Assembly (NCBI GenBank): GCA_958496175.1
Contig: OY292276.1
Location: forward strand, 61,889,080 to 61,953,079
Direction: 5' to 3'
Source of the DNA: Sisyra terminalis
Lineage: Eukaryota; Arthropoda; Insecta; Neuroptera; Sisyridae
Length of the DNA: 64,000 nucleotides
Part shown: positions 12,401 through 24,925 of the stretch, in pieces
Layout of the letters: each line of letters opens with the position of its first letter
Position numbering within the stretch: position 1 is the stretch's first letter
The notes under the pieces: generated by a model
Seen by the model: only the letters and a program-made list of their open reading frames with translations
Told to the model about the DNA's origin: nothing
Database searches by the model: none
Position numbers and translations under genes: made by a program

Positions 12401-15400
12401 GACATCACTTGCGTTTTAAAGCCGTCGACAATGATTTGCTTACATACAAGTTGTGCTATTAAGTAACTTTAAATTTTAGAGGTAAAAGAAACCCGTCGAT
12501 TCTGCAAGGTTTATAAAATACACAGGTGGCCTCATGGTGGCTACGTGACGTATCCAGAAGAAATTCGTACATATCTTCAGACTGATTCAAATTTCAAAAT
12601 TCTTCCTATGACGTCATTTTTTCTTTCTAATGGAGTAACCTGTGTAGCTTACAAACCTTGTCGATTCTGTACCAAGTTTTCAACGAAAAAAATTGTTCTA
12701 TATGCTTATATATGGTTCTTGATTTAAAAAGATTACGACCACTGTATTTTTCTACAAGTTGTGATATATTTTGTTGGTACAGTAGTGAATTGTAATGAAT
12801 ATTTAATAGAATTGAAGGATTTCTAGTACCTCGTTTTAATTATTTAAGGATTCATGTAGTTTTATGTAGGAAAATTTATAAAAATCTAATTAAAAACTAC
12901 CCAATATGTTTCACGTTATTGTAGAACTTAATTTCGCGTATAAGAAGATAGCTAGAATTTTTGGTCGGACTCTTCTTCCGATTTGTGTATACTTGGTGCC
13001 CTATCCATTTTATATATTTATATAAGTTTAAATAGTAAATTATGTATAAAACACAAAGTAATAAGTAAAACACTTAGGGCACAGAAATCCAAAGAGGAAT
13101 TATCCAAAATTAAAATCCTTTAGTTGATTATTTTATTGATTTCCTTCTCTTTTTTTTTATAACCAGGAGTAACAAGACAAGTCGGAGACGCTTTACTCTT
13201 GGAACGGTCGCAACGAAGCGGTCGAGTAGTGAGCATAGGGATCGCTCCGTGGGGAATTGTCGAAAACAATCACGAACTGATTGGACACAATCGAGATGTT
13301 CCGTGCCATTCAATTGCCACACCACGGTAAATCATTCATATGTTTTCATAACGAATCATTAATAGTAATCTTTTTTTTTAGATCCAAATATGCTGTTTTG
13401 AACAATCGGCATGCGTATTTTCTTCTAGTCGATAACGGTACGGGTGGACGTTATGGCGCTGAAATTATTCTACGGCGAAAACTGGAGAAATATATTTCCA
13501 ACCAAAAATTACATCCTTGTAAGTTAATTGTAGGCGTGTCAAATGACCGAAATGGATACAATTTGTGATACTCAGAAAAAGAAATGTTTCACCTCGTGAT
13601 GAGGTTTCATTTTAGATATCGCTAATTGATTTTTAGAGTCATACAAACGTATCCGTTTTGATTGTATGTCAGAATGTCCAGCAATCATGGTTAATCAGAT
13701 CTAGGGATTAAAGTTTTTGTGGATCATTTCGGATTATATTTGTGGTGAACACCACATATTTGATGTCCGGTAAAGCCCCCCCCCTCTGTACTGCAAGAGA
13801 GGCGGTAAAAGTGGTGAAAGTGGATCGGAGAAATAATAATAAAAGTTTTTTATTGGTCTACTCATATATATACAATAAAAGAAATAAAATAATATAATAT
13901 TAAAAGTTCCAGACGCATGTCTTTGCCTTTCAACAACTTAGAAAACAGAAAATAGAAAAAAAATTAATATGATTCTTAACTATGTAAATATTTAAAGATA
14001 TCTGTCTCAGATCACTGGGATAAACGACCTAAAACAACCCAGCAGTTATTTTGTTAATTAAAAATTAGTGAATAATATGTTTTATTCTCTTGTGACATTA
14101 TGGTCATAGATGCCTATACTTTTTATTAGGGCACTCTCATTATCCTCGCATCTTGCAAAGAATTTTTTCACACACTTCCCTTAAAAATACTTTTATCATT
14201 GGAAGGTTTCCGTCTTCATGTAGTTGTTTAATCATTGTGTACCTGGGGGCATTTAGACCAAATCTTAAAAATTTGTTTTGTGTCACCTGGAGCTTTTAAG
14301 ATTGGTTTCACTAGTAAAACATGGTGCAGCATACGTGAGAGCATTGGTCTTACCAGAGCTTTGTACAAAAGTATTTTGTTTTTTGTGCTTCGAGCACTGT
14401 TTCTATTTAGCAAGGGGAATAGGGCCATAATTAGGTCCTTTCCTTTTTGCACTAGCTTATTTATATGTGCTGTGAATGTTAATTTTTGGTCCAAAGTGAC
14501 CCTCAGGTACTTTCGAGTGGGAGACCACTCTATTTCTTGGTTGGCAATTCTAACACGTTTCTTTTTAATTGGCCTTCGTTTAGTTATTAAAATGGCTTTT
14601 GTTTTTCCAGCATTTTTTTTAATTTTCCATTTTATGAAATACCTTTTTATTCGATCTAAGTTTTTCGTTAGTTTATTGGCTACTGTGTCAATTCTCCAGG
14701 ATGACACGGACAGTGCCGTATGAGATTGATGAAATGAGATTGATTTGCCGACAGGATAAATTGGCAACAATTTTCGGTTTTTTAACAAAATAGCGAATGT
14801 GTTATATTCATCGATTATCGTTGTATGGACGATAGTCTTCTTCTGAGCAAGATGAAGTGGTGAAGCCCATGGGCTACTCCACGGAGTATAGATAAAAGGA
14901 GTACAAATGTAATGTTAAAAAAATGGCATCAATTTGAGAGTCCAGTACCGGTAGAGTACGTAGGGCTACTCGATGGTCGGCATTTGCCTTGATGGGTCAT
15001 TTTCCGATACTTTCTGAGTGTTTTTATACAAATTGACTATGTATCGTCCACTCCACGACCGCACTATAATAGATAAATATTACATATTCGTCACTTTGTT
15101 AAAAAACCGAACATTGTCGTTAATTTTTTCGGTCGCCAAATTGATTTTATTTCTCCGATCCATTATCGCCCCTTTAGCGTCTTCCTCGTAGTGCTTTAGA
15201 GGCAATTGTGAATTTCGCCAAGGGTCGCAGATTGGCTTGTCCTGGGATAAAGGAAAGACAAGAAATTTAACAAAAAATTGTGGAAAATTTTAGTCTGATT
15301 AGTATTTAGGTAGCAAAAACTGGACACCTAACAATGTTTAATCAATCTATGAATGCATTTAAATTTTTATATTTTTTTAGATACGCACAGTAGCATACCG

Positions 15401-18400
15401 GTGGTATGTTTGGTAATTGAAGGTGGCACAAATACAATTCGAGCCGTTTTGGAATATGTGACGGATAATCCACCTGTGCCTGTGGTTGTTTGCGATGGCT
15501 CAGGCCGGGCTGCTGATCTAATCGCTTTTACTCACAAGTAATATTTAAACTACAAATACGGACAAAAATGTTCCAGTAATTTTACATTAATTTCTCAAGT
15601 ACCTAAAAAGATGGTCTATTCCTCTTACTTTACATAATAGGTGTTCGTTTTGTCTTATTTTTTTTTCGGAATTTTGATGTACAATTATTAGTACATTTTT
15701 GTCTGCACTAATTTGAAGCAATACGTATAAACACGTTTTTTTTGTAGATACGCTTCGGAAACGGGCGAACAGAAAGTTCTCGAATCCATGAAAGAATATC
15801 TTATAACAACAATTCAGCGCACATTTGAAGTGAGCACAGAACAGGCGGAATGTCTTTACGGAGAATTGCTACAATGCACACGAAAGAAAAAACTAGTAAG
15901 TCATTGAATGTTGGACAGAAATTGGTTTTTATGCTTATTAATAATATCAATTGTAGATTACAATTTTCCGGATTTCGGAACGAACGGACGAAACTTGTCA
16001 GGAATTGGATCAAACAATTTTAACCGCGTTATTTAAATCGCAACACTTGTCACCATCGGAACAGCTAAGTTTGGCGTTGACGTGGAATCGAGTCGATATT
16101 GCTCGCTCGGAGATCTTTATCTATGGCCAGGAGTGGCCACCTGGGGCTCTTGACGAGGCCATGATGCAAGCCTTGGAACACGACCGAATCGATTTTGTTA
16201 AATTGTTGCTGGAAAATGGAGTGAGCATGAAGAAATTTTTGACAATTCCACGTTTGGAAGAGTTGTACAACACGAAACAGGGTCCGAGCAATACGTTGGG
16301 ATATATTTTACGGGATGTACGACCTCATATTCCTCGTGGTTATATGTATACGTTGCACGATATTGGTTTGGTTATTAATAAATTGATGGGTGGAGCATAT
16401 CGGTAAATTAATGGAAATATTTTTGTTTATTTTTTGTTAATTTTTATTTTTTTTAGAGCTTATTATACACGGCGAAAATTTCGACCAATATACGCGAAAG
16501 TGATGAATAAATCGCCGCATGTTCATCGTAATTCGGCATCTTTTATTCGATATTATGGCAATGCGTTAAGTCTTGTAGCCGAGGCCTTGCCAGCGACTAA
16601 AAATATGGCACTTTTCGATTATCCTTTCAATGAATTATTGGTAGTGAAATGAATTTAAATGGAAGAAAAATCACTTTATAATTGATTTTTTTTTAAGATT
16701 TGGTCAGTACTTACAAAACGACAACAGATGGCCTTACTAATGTGGCAACACGGCGAAGAGGCGCTCGCCAAATCTTTAGTGGCGTGCAAATTGTATAAGG
16801 CAATGGCTCACGAGGCCGCCGAAGATGATTTAGAAACCGAGATTTACGAGGAGCTACGCAATTATGGCAAAGAATTCGAGGCAATCGCCTTGGAGTTGCT
16901 GGACTTTTGCTATCGGCAAGATGACGATCAAACGCAACAGCTACTGACATGTGAACTGCAAAATTGGTCGGGCCAAACTTGCCTCAGTTTGGCCGTGGCC
17001 GCCAATCATCGAGCTTTACTCGCCCATCCGTGTTCTCAAATAATTTTGGCCGACCTATGGATGGGTGGATTACGTACTCGCAAAAACACCAATATCAAAG
17101 TGATTCTAGGTCTGCTCTGTCCATTTTATATTGTAAAACTTGAATTCAAGTCGAAGGAAGAATTGCAATTGATGCCACAAACCGAGGAGGAACATTTGGA
17201 AAATGAAAGTTTGAATGAAGAAGGAAAGACAGAAGAAAAAAGCCTCGACGGAGAAGTAAGTAGACTGTTTTTGGGTAGAGGACCGAAGGAAATATTTTCT
17301 TTGGACTGTTGAATGTAGTTTGTAACACTAAAAAAAAAACCAAATACAAAACTTATCATTTTTTCCTTTCTATAATCTATTTTATAGAACAAGCGTACGA
17401 GAAGTATGAGCATTCGCAGCAAATCAAGCAGTCAACAGGGTGTAAAGGTAGTTGAAAAAAATAAGCACAAAAATTTAAATTTTATTATTTTGAAAATAAT
17501 ATTGGAACAGTGTTTAATTGTCTTGATCTCTTTCACTAAATATTTTTGTTTATGCAACTGTGTTTCAAATGAGATTCGCGAATTTTCAGGTGTAAATGGC
17601 TGACTTAAGATCTACGAGCTTCTTTCTTAAAAAAAATACACCTACTTTTAAAACTCTTCAGCCTACACACACGTATTCAGTTCGCATTTTCTTACAATGT
17701 TCATGTTTTCTTGTACTTGAGTGTATTTTTTCAGTGAGGACAAAAATTGTTAATTGGTATGGTTTGGGTGTTTTGCAGGCATTGATCGCCGGTGAGGCCT
17801 ATTCGGCACGTGATACGATCGTCCAAGAAAATGGAAAAGTTCGACCGGATTGTGATGAATATAAAGACTTGTTGCACATTCCGCTCGATTACTATGAAAT
17901 CAAGCAAAATCGACCGTTGCGGCTCAAGAAGAAACTGTATGAGTTTTACACGGCTCCGATTACCAAATTTTGGGCCAATTCGGTAATTGTAATGCAAAAT
18001 AAAGTGACGAGAGTGGAAATTAATTTGTTGATTTTCTTTTTAGATTGCTTATATTGTCTTTTTGATAATCTTCAGCTATTCGATTTTGGTGAAAATGGAT
18101 CCGGAACCGTCGTGGCAAGAGTTCTTTTCGATTGCGTATATTACAACGTTGGGATTTGAAAAAATCCGGGAAATTGTTTCGTCCGAACCGGTTGCAATTA
18201 GCCATAAGTTTGCGGTGTGGGCTTGGAATATGTGGAATCCGTGCGATGCTGCTGCTATTATTTTCTTCCTTATCGGACTATCGTTGCGGTTGAAACCCAC
18301 AACGATGGACGTAGGACGTGTCATTTATTGTGTTAATAGTTTATATTGGTACCTTCGAATTTTGAATATCTTAGGTGTCAATAAATATTTAGGTAATTAT

Positions 18401-20817
18401 TTAATACATATGCAAACATATCATTTTTCTTCATTAAAAATTGTATTATTTTTTTAGGTCCTCTGGTGACAATGATGGGAAAAATGGTGAAAAATATGAT
18501 ATATTTCGTCGTGCTTTTACTAGTCGTTTTGATCAGTTTTGGAGTTTGTCGCCAATCCATTTTATATCCACATAGTGATCCTGGATGGTATTTAGTGAAA
18601 GAAGTAAGAAATTCAGTCTATTCGCTTTAAAGTTTTTCACATCGTTTTTTTTTGTAGATATTTTACCAACCATATTTCATGCTTTATGGAGAAGTGTTCG
18701 CCGATAGTATTGACCCCGCTTGTGGAGATCAACCGGGAATGGAGCCATGTCAAACCGGGCGCTGGATCACCCCCACAGTCATGTCCATTTACCTGTTGGT
18801 CGCCAATATTCTTCTGATCAATCTTCTAATTGCAGTATTTAATAATATTTTTAATGAAGTGAACGCAATTGCTCATCAAGTTTGGATGTTTCAACGATTC
18901 ACGGTCGTGATGGAGTATGAACAAAAACCGGTTTTGCCGCCCCCATTCATTGTACTCAGTCATATATTTCTACTTTTAAAGTACTTAAAGCGTAAGGTGA
19001 AAGGCGTGCGTGAAACTTATGATAATGGTTTGAAGTTATTTTTGGAGAAAGACGACCTGGAGCGGTTGTACGACTTTGAAGAAGAGTGCGTCGAGGGATA
19101 TTTTCGCGAAAAGGAGTCAAAACTGCAACAGTCGACCGAGGAACGTATTAAAATCACCAATGAACGCGTCGAGAATTTGTATCAGAAATTGGAGGACATT
19201 TACTTGAAGGAAAACAATCACCAAACGGCAATTCAAGGTGTGGAATTTCGTTTGCGGAAAATTGAGGAAATCAATGAGAAGAATGTGCAACACTTGGCTG
19301 TGATTCATCGATTTATGGCGACACATATCCACGATTCCGATTTGCCGGAAATGCGGCACGTGGGCATTGTTTCGGAACGCTTACGGAAAAGCAGTGAAAT
19401 GACAGAGTCGACATCCGATCCGGAAACGCATCACTTGCATGTGTTGCCGACGTCGATGACGCGACGTCGCCCGACGCGGTCGTTGACCGAAGTGCGGCCC
19501 GACGCTTATATCTTTGATGACGGCCTACACCTGGAGGTGCGACCGCTGGAAGAAGAAGACGAAACTGTGGCCAGTGATGAGCGTTTTGGTGATGGTGCCA
19601 AATCGGCTCCCAGTCGTATGAAATTGGCTGAAAAGCAAAGAAGTAGTGAGTCTAGAGCGTCTATTATTGAGGAAGAGCAACATGTTGGAAGTCCGACTGA
19701 TACGGGTGATGGTAAAGAGGTGCGGGATCAAGCTATGCCGATGCTTTTGGATGAGGGGACGGATGATGAGGGATTGACTTTGGAAACGTTGAAATTGACT
19801 AGGCCGGTGCAGGGGTTGCACAAACGGCGGGATTCTTCGGGAACGGGTCGACGTAGTTCGGAAGGAGGTGGAGGTTTGATTGATTTGTCGGGTCATCCGG
19901 CGATGACGCGGCGGCAACTATCGCAAACGCATTCCGAGCCGGATAACAGTGATATTTATGGGTCGTATCCGCAGAAAGCTTCCACGCTAGAACGTGGTGC
20001 TGCTTGGGTTGAACCAAAAATTAAAGTCATTCCTCCACCGTCGGTTAGTGCACCTGGACCGTCAACAAGTGGACGCTCGATGTTGTTGGCCATGCATGCC
20101 GAATACACAAGCATTACAGATGAATTGGAAACCGTTTGTGGTTTATTAAGTCCGCCACGAACTCCTCGTTTGTTGTCGCCTCCGCGACCAAGTCCCGGCC
20201 TGCCCCAAACACCGACAATTCGACGAAAACGTCACGCCTCGGAAATGTCCAATCCAGAGATGGCGTTATATCTGGAGAAGGAGCATTTACGTGATGCCGA
20301 AGAGTGTGATTATTTGTTGATGGAAAATTTGATACAGCGGCGATATGACGACCCGGAACTAATCGACAACGAACAAAACGACGATGCCGGACAGACGAAG
20401 TGCTACTTGAACGTGGTCCATGAGAATCGCGAGTTTCGAAATAACAATCCGCGCTCGTCGTTGCGGCGCTCCAGCGCCATTGAAATGGGCGACATAATCG
20501 CCGGCTCGTTTTCGCACCAAGAGTACATTTTCCCGGTGTGCAGTGAGGAGGAAACGGACGAGAATTCCGACACGCCACTGCCGCACTCGAGCGTCTCGAT
20601 TGAACGACAAACGGCCAAGTTTGACGATGGCCAACAGCGGCAAAATTCGGCCGAAACCAACCAAACGAGCAGCAGTGAGCGGATGAATTCAATGCCGCCG
20701 CCGCCACCGAAACCGTCCATCATAATGGATTCCTCGCAGTTGCCGATCCAGCGTGAAATTGTCGCAAAAGCTGATAGCAAAGCTAGTTTGCATATGCAAT
20801 CGGAAACCATGTGCTGA
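9470..20817 (+). CDS. Trpm: TRPM-family cation channel, 16 coding exons
   Basis: A plasma-membrane channel for divalent cations; in Drosophila the single Trpm gene acts in Zn/Mg homeostasis. Exons: 9470-9505, 9917-9999, 10057-10216, 12174-12387, 13167-13326, 13382-13518, 15381-15537, 15748-15895, 15957-16402, 16457-16640, 16698-17255, 17388-17447, 17779-17982, 18044-18392, 18458-18603, 18658-20817. All phases agree, giving 1733 residues. The N-terminal TRPM homology region has [53 protein letters not shown] and [15 protein letters not shown]. Six membrane helices lie in about residues 850-1080, with pore [16 protein letters not shown] near 1024 and S6 [18 protein letters not shown]. Then come the TRP helix (QVWMFQRF), a coiled coil (about 1150-1236) and a polar, Ser/Pro-rich 500-residue tail. 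There is no alpha-kinase domain, as in other insect TRPMs. The 60-bp exon 12 looks alternative. Confidence 0.95.
10239..10415. repeat. hAT-like MITE with perfect 8-bp target duplication
   Basis: This 177-bp element in Trpm intron 3 starts GGCTCATGTGTACTTTAG and ends CTAAAGTACACCTGAGCC, inverted repeats of each other. It is bounded on both sides by aaatatta (10231-10238 and 10416-10423). A longer copy is at 51231-51456 and a decayed one at 3470-3560. An 8-bp duplication is typical of hAT elements. It starts 22 bases past the exon 3 donor site. Confidence 0.85.
10497..12076. repeat. 1.58-kb interleaved palindromic element with 8-bp target duplication
   Basis: The ends are TAGACTGATT and AATCAGTCTA, flanked on both sides by ataaacat (10489-10496 and 12077-12084). 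Inside, the same roughly 440-bp arm occurs four times in alternating orientation: forward (10497-10935), a partial reverse copy (about 10990-11215), a partial forward copy (about 11218-11530) and reverse (about 11610-12076), separated by short loops sharing aattcagggaattttcag. There is no open reading frame of significance. A second member is at 62041-63911. It fills most of Trpm intron 3. Probably a non-autonomous, fold-back type DNA element; the superfamily is uncertain, though 8 bp suggests hAT. Confidence 0.85.
12505..12660. repeat. Second copy of the Mutator-like MITE with perfect 9-bp target duplication
   Basis: This 156-bp element starts CAAGGTTTATAAAATACA, ends ACAAACCTTG, and is bounded by tcgattctg on both sides (12496-12504 and 12661-12669). 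Its interior matches the copy at 519-669 closely, including the shared gacgtatccagaagaaat. It lies in Trpm intron 4. Confidence 0.88.
14143..14716 (-). mobile_element. Jockey-like reverse transcriptase C-terminal fragment
   Basis: On the minus strand the sequence encodes the end of a non-LTR reverse transcriptase: [20 protein letters not shown] (just after where YADD would be), [32 protein letters not shown] and [11 protein letters not shown]. After frame breaks near 14228-14290 follows [18 protein letters not shown], ending at TAA about 14143. The upstream part, including the catalytic motif, is missing and the fragment abuts the inverted repeat at 14718-15168. It lies in Trpm intron 6, antisense to the channel gene. 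It is a different, more decayed copy from the one at 5985-7100. Confidence 0.8.
14718..15168. repeat. Imperfect 450-bp hairpin (inverted repeat, arms about 110-120 bp)
   Basis: The sequence 15097-15168 (aaaaaaccgaacattgtcg...) repeats the reverse complement of 14718-14790 (aaaaaaccgaaaattgttgcc...) with scattered differences. The match continues inward through gacgaatatgtaatatt versus gcgaatgtgttatattc and the ggacgata motif. The spacer of about 200 bp contains gggctactc twice. It could be a short transposon or an inversion produced during retrotransposon insertion, since it directly abuts the fragment at 14143-14716. Confidence 0.7.
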
Positions 20818-22177
20818 ACAATCTTTATGATATAACAAAAACTGTCACTGCCCACATATACACACATATAACATCGTATGGTGGCCCATGTAGTTTGTAG
20901 TACAACCCTGATTTGGCTAGATTTTGTCACGAATTTGATGGTTTGTCGGGAACAAAATTCAGGTGGTATTTATCGTCTGGAAAGGGTTGAAATTTAGAGT
21001 TTGTAGATTAAAGTATTTCAACCGTTTTTAGACTCGAATATACTTATTATTTGTACTCGACTTTCTCTACCAAGCTTATGTAATTTTTATTTTTAGATAC
21101 ACCTGCAGATTGTTTGAAACTGTTGAAGAAAGAAAAATTTATAAAACGTCAATTTTTGGCTAATTTATCCTTGTAATATTCAAGCTTTTGAATACCGTGA
21201 AGACCACCTAATAGAGGTATAAAATTGATTCGTAACAAAATTTAGTCGGACCCGTTGTCGTACGAAGGCTTGACCAAAACGATGTAGCAAGTTTTAGCAA
21301 CGAAATAATCATATCATCACAATGTTACTTATGAAAAAAAATAAAAAGAAAAACAGCCATAAACCCCAAATTTTCTCCCGTTCGTTTCTTCTTTGCTCTG
21401 TAACGTAAAACGTAGATTCTTCCACTTGTAGAGTTAAGCGAAAAAAAAATTGATACTTAAATGTGCTTTGATTGATAAAAAAAATAGAGCAAAAAAGAAA
21501 ATTTGACAAAAAAGAATGTTAGTTACTTGAAAATTTTGAGACTGTTTTTTTCTTCTTTCGAAATCCAAGTCTTCGTTGTACTCTTAATGCATATCTCTCG
21601 TAAATATCTCAATGATGGAAAAACGATTGTATCGATTTTGTATGTACTTAATAATTAATTTTTTAACACTCATATCTTCTAACTATATAGACAATCATCA
21701 AATATTTTTTTATATATATCTAAGAGAAGTTGACTACTGTTGTCGTTTTCGTTGACTGTTTTTTTCATCTTCTAGTTGTCCCCACACTTGATTTGTGATT
21801 TTTGTGTGTGATCAAAGATGAAATCATTGACAATATTTTACACACACATCCACCCCACTCTCCCCATTTTTTCTAGTTGAATCAAATTTATATTGAATAA
21901 GAAAATTGTAAATAGGAAACTCTCAAAATGAAACTATTTTATGGATTATATATATATTATTGAAAACTTTTACGTGAATGATAGGAAACCAACAATTTTA
22001 AGACTTCTTATTATGTGAATTATAGATGTTAACAAATGTTTTATTGTTTTTTGAGAAATTTATTCTCCTTCTTCTATATATTATATTATAATATATATTG
22101 TAAACTCGGCTTTTACGAGTATTAAATGTGGTCTATAAAATGTTATCATTATCTTTGATTTATCAACCACAAATAAA
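20818..22177 (+). other. Probable 3' UTR of Trpm
   Basis: AT-rich non-coding sequence between the Trpm stop and a canonical AATAAA at 22172-22177. No other gene is visible. Confidence 0.5.
22172..22177 (+). terminator. Candidate polyadenylation signal of Trpm
   Basis: AATAAA in the context caaataaaaacc. Transcript ends would be needed to confirm that it is used. Confidence 0.4.
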
Positions 22178-23966
22178 AACCGTTTTTCTATTATAAGTTT
22201 TAGAGTGAAGAATTCTCAATCAATTTTTGTAGTACAATGGAAAAGCAAGTGAAAATATTGATTTATCAAATAGTGTGCACAAGGTCATAGCATAACGGGA
22301 TGACTCGAAAAACTAGATCAAGGTGAGATGGACTAAAGAAATATAGATTGGATGGCATGTGTTTTGTATGAAGTCAAGGTATAGATTACAGTTATTGTCC
22401 ATTTTAAAATTTCCTCATCAAATTCTATTATTACTTTTTTTAATCGCATATTTAATACGTTCTTGAATATTTATGATTTTCTAATTAAAGTTTTGAAATC
22501 AAATAAAACATGTTGACGACAATAAATGTTATTTGCTAATGAGGAAATTTAAAACTTATTTGTTACGGAAATTGTGACAAATTATAATATATGTTTTCTT
22601 TCACCGTAGCCAATTTGCCAAATTAGACTTAAAGTCACTTTTAAAGAAAGCAACACATTTCATCCCCTTTTCTAAAGTAGAAATTTCATCCCTTTGTATT
22701 TTGGGTAATATGGATGGCTTTAATGGCAGAAGAGTCGCGAATGGATGCAGAAATTTTACTAAGAGGTAATCATCATAACTCTAAATTTTATAAATTTATG
22801 ATTTGAACCAGGGCTGTCCATTTTTTTTGAGTGGTTCAAGATCTTATATCAGTCAGGGTTGTAGTTAAAGTTTAGTTTGATGAAGTAGATCGGGAAAAAA
22901 ATGATTTTATTTTATCACTTCTCCAAATATATTTATTATTATTATTGTTGACGATACTCGGAAAAGTTTCGGATGAAATCAATTACCAGCCCCCGCTTTA
23001 GGGATGGGTAACCCGGGCGGTCGCCCGGGGCTGAAAATTTCAGGGGCGGCATTTTGTCATATTTGATATACAATATGAACAAAAATGTGAAAAAATTAGT
23101 TTTTAGTTCAAAAAATTAAAAATTTTGTGATATTAAAACTCTGTGTTTTTTCAACCCTGAAGGGGCGGCAAATTTGCTAGAGCAGGGCCTGCAATTACCC
23201 GGAGATGTAGAGGAATTACTTCATTGTGGTAGCGCCCCATTAGCTACGGTTTAAATACCAAAGATTTCAAAAGATTTTTATTGAACAACCCTGGTTAAAA
23301 ACAATCTGATATACAAAAGGATATCTATAAAATGGCGGCCCGACAAATAGTCTTTAAATAGATATTATAATAACTATAAAGTTGATAATTATTTCTTTTG
23401 AAAAACAGTTATTATTGAATATTTCTACATAATTTTCGGTATGTAATTATAAGGTTTTACCAAAATATAACGGTTAGTTTAATTTGGACCCCTTTAAATG
23501 TAATCGCTTGGGGCAAAGAGTCTAGACTTTAGATAATTATTCTACACAAACCAAAAAATAAAAAAGAATCACTTTACCAAAGATTTTGCAAATTATAATA
23601 TATTCTCATTAAAATTCATTTTCCAATCGTTATAACAGGGGGGGATTGACCTTAACTATCTAGACATTCCAAAGGAATTACCTATGCATTTGGTTTTCTA
23701 TTGTATTAGGGCCGTTCATAAAATACGTTCGCATACCGATTTTCCGTATTTTTCGCATTTCCGATAATTCTCCTGATTTTACCATTAAAACATGCAAACC
23801 GCCTACGATTTATAAAATTAAACTATTTCTTTTTTTAAATTTGTATTTCATTTAGACTCTAATCGTCGAATTAATGCCGGTTAATGAATAATTCAGTACA
23901 AGATTTACCAATTAATTTTAAGAAATACAAGTTCTATGTTCAATTAGCATGAAAAATTAACTTTAA

Positions 23967-24336
23967 GGGGCCGTTCATAAAATACGTTCGCATACAAGGG
24001 GGTGGAGTGAGGTCTTAATGAGTGTGACAAGATGTGACATAGGGGTGGGGGGGTATTCGGTAACGTGACGTTCGCCGTTCGTCAAAAAATTTTAAAATAA
24101 TATTTCATTCGACCAATTTTTTTTCAATTTTCTATCATTATAAAAAATCATTCATTTCGTATTTAGTAAATATTAAATATATATAGAAATTTGTGCACTT
24201 TTAATTGAAATTTATCATATTCAGGCGGGGGGGGGTCTTAGTTTTGTGACGAAATATTTCGAGGGGGGTCACACAGAAAGTGTGGGGGGGGGTAGAAAAA
24301 GCTTATTTTAGCGTGACGTATTTTATGAACGGCCCC
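23967..24336. mobile_element. 370-bp TTAA-flanked MITE (piggyBac-like)
   Basis: The element starts GGGGCCGTTCATAAAATACG and ends CGTATTTTATGAACGGCCCC, inverted repeats, with TTAA on each side (23963-23966 and 24337-24340). The interior is non-coding and G-rich in places. TTAA duplication points to the piggyBac superfamily. Closely similar ends occur at 23711, 24676 and, more diverged, at 32427-32674. Confidence 0.85.
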
Positions 24337-24675
24337 TTAATAGAAAACTAGAAATATAAATTTAAGCCACGAGAATTGTTTCAAATTGAAATAAATATTC
24401 AATTAAACCGGTTTTTTTTTTTGTCATAAATTATTATTGATATTCACAAGGGAATTCCTTTCCGATAATTGTCCTGATTTTACCATTAAAACATGCAAAC
24501 CGCCTACGAATTATAAATACTTTGATTTATAAAATTAAACTATTTTTTTTTTTTTGAAATTTGTATTTCATTTAGACTTCAATCGTCGAATTAATGAATA
24601 ATTTAGAAAAAGATTTACCAATTAATTTGAGAAATACCAGTTCTATGTTCAATTAGCATGAAAAATTAACTTTAA

Positions 24676-24925
24676 GGGGCCGTTCATAAAATACGTTCGC
24701 ATACAAGGGGGTGGAGTGGGGTTTTGATGAGTGTGACAAGATGTGACAGGAAGGGAGCGGGGGTTCTTCGGTAACGTGACGTTCGCCGTTCTTTTGTCAT
24801 TTGTCTTTTTAAATTTTTTATTATGATAAAAAGTCATTCATTTCGTATTTAGTAAATATTAAATATATGTATATAGAAATTTGTGCACTTTTAATTGAAA
24901 TTTATCTTATTCAGGTGGGGGGGGG
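24676..24925. mobile_element. Truncated second copy of the TTAA MITE
   Basis: It begins with the same GGGGCCGTTCATAAAATACG after TTAA but ends at a G-run without the right terminal repeat. It is part of the direct duplication described separately. Confidence 0.75.

Larger units (their letters stand above)
23758..24925. repeat. Direct duplication of about 470 bp (23758-24234 and 24459-24925)
   Basis: Both copies begin tttccgataatt, share cctgattttaccattaaaac and atgcaaaccgcctacga, then run through the flank attaactttaa into the same transposon end, and stop near the G-run after ttattcagg. Because the flanking DNA is repeated together with the element, this is a segmental duplication rather than two insertions. 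Sequence differences and small indels show it is not recent. Confidence 0.8.

Noticed and set aside
20114..20707. Long open frame antisense to the last Trpm exon
   Set aside because: It is a shadow of the strongly coding Trpm tail; the product is compositionally odd and matches no family.
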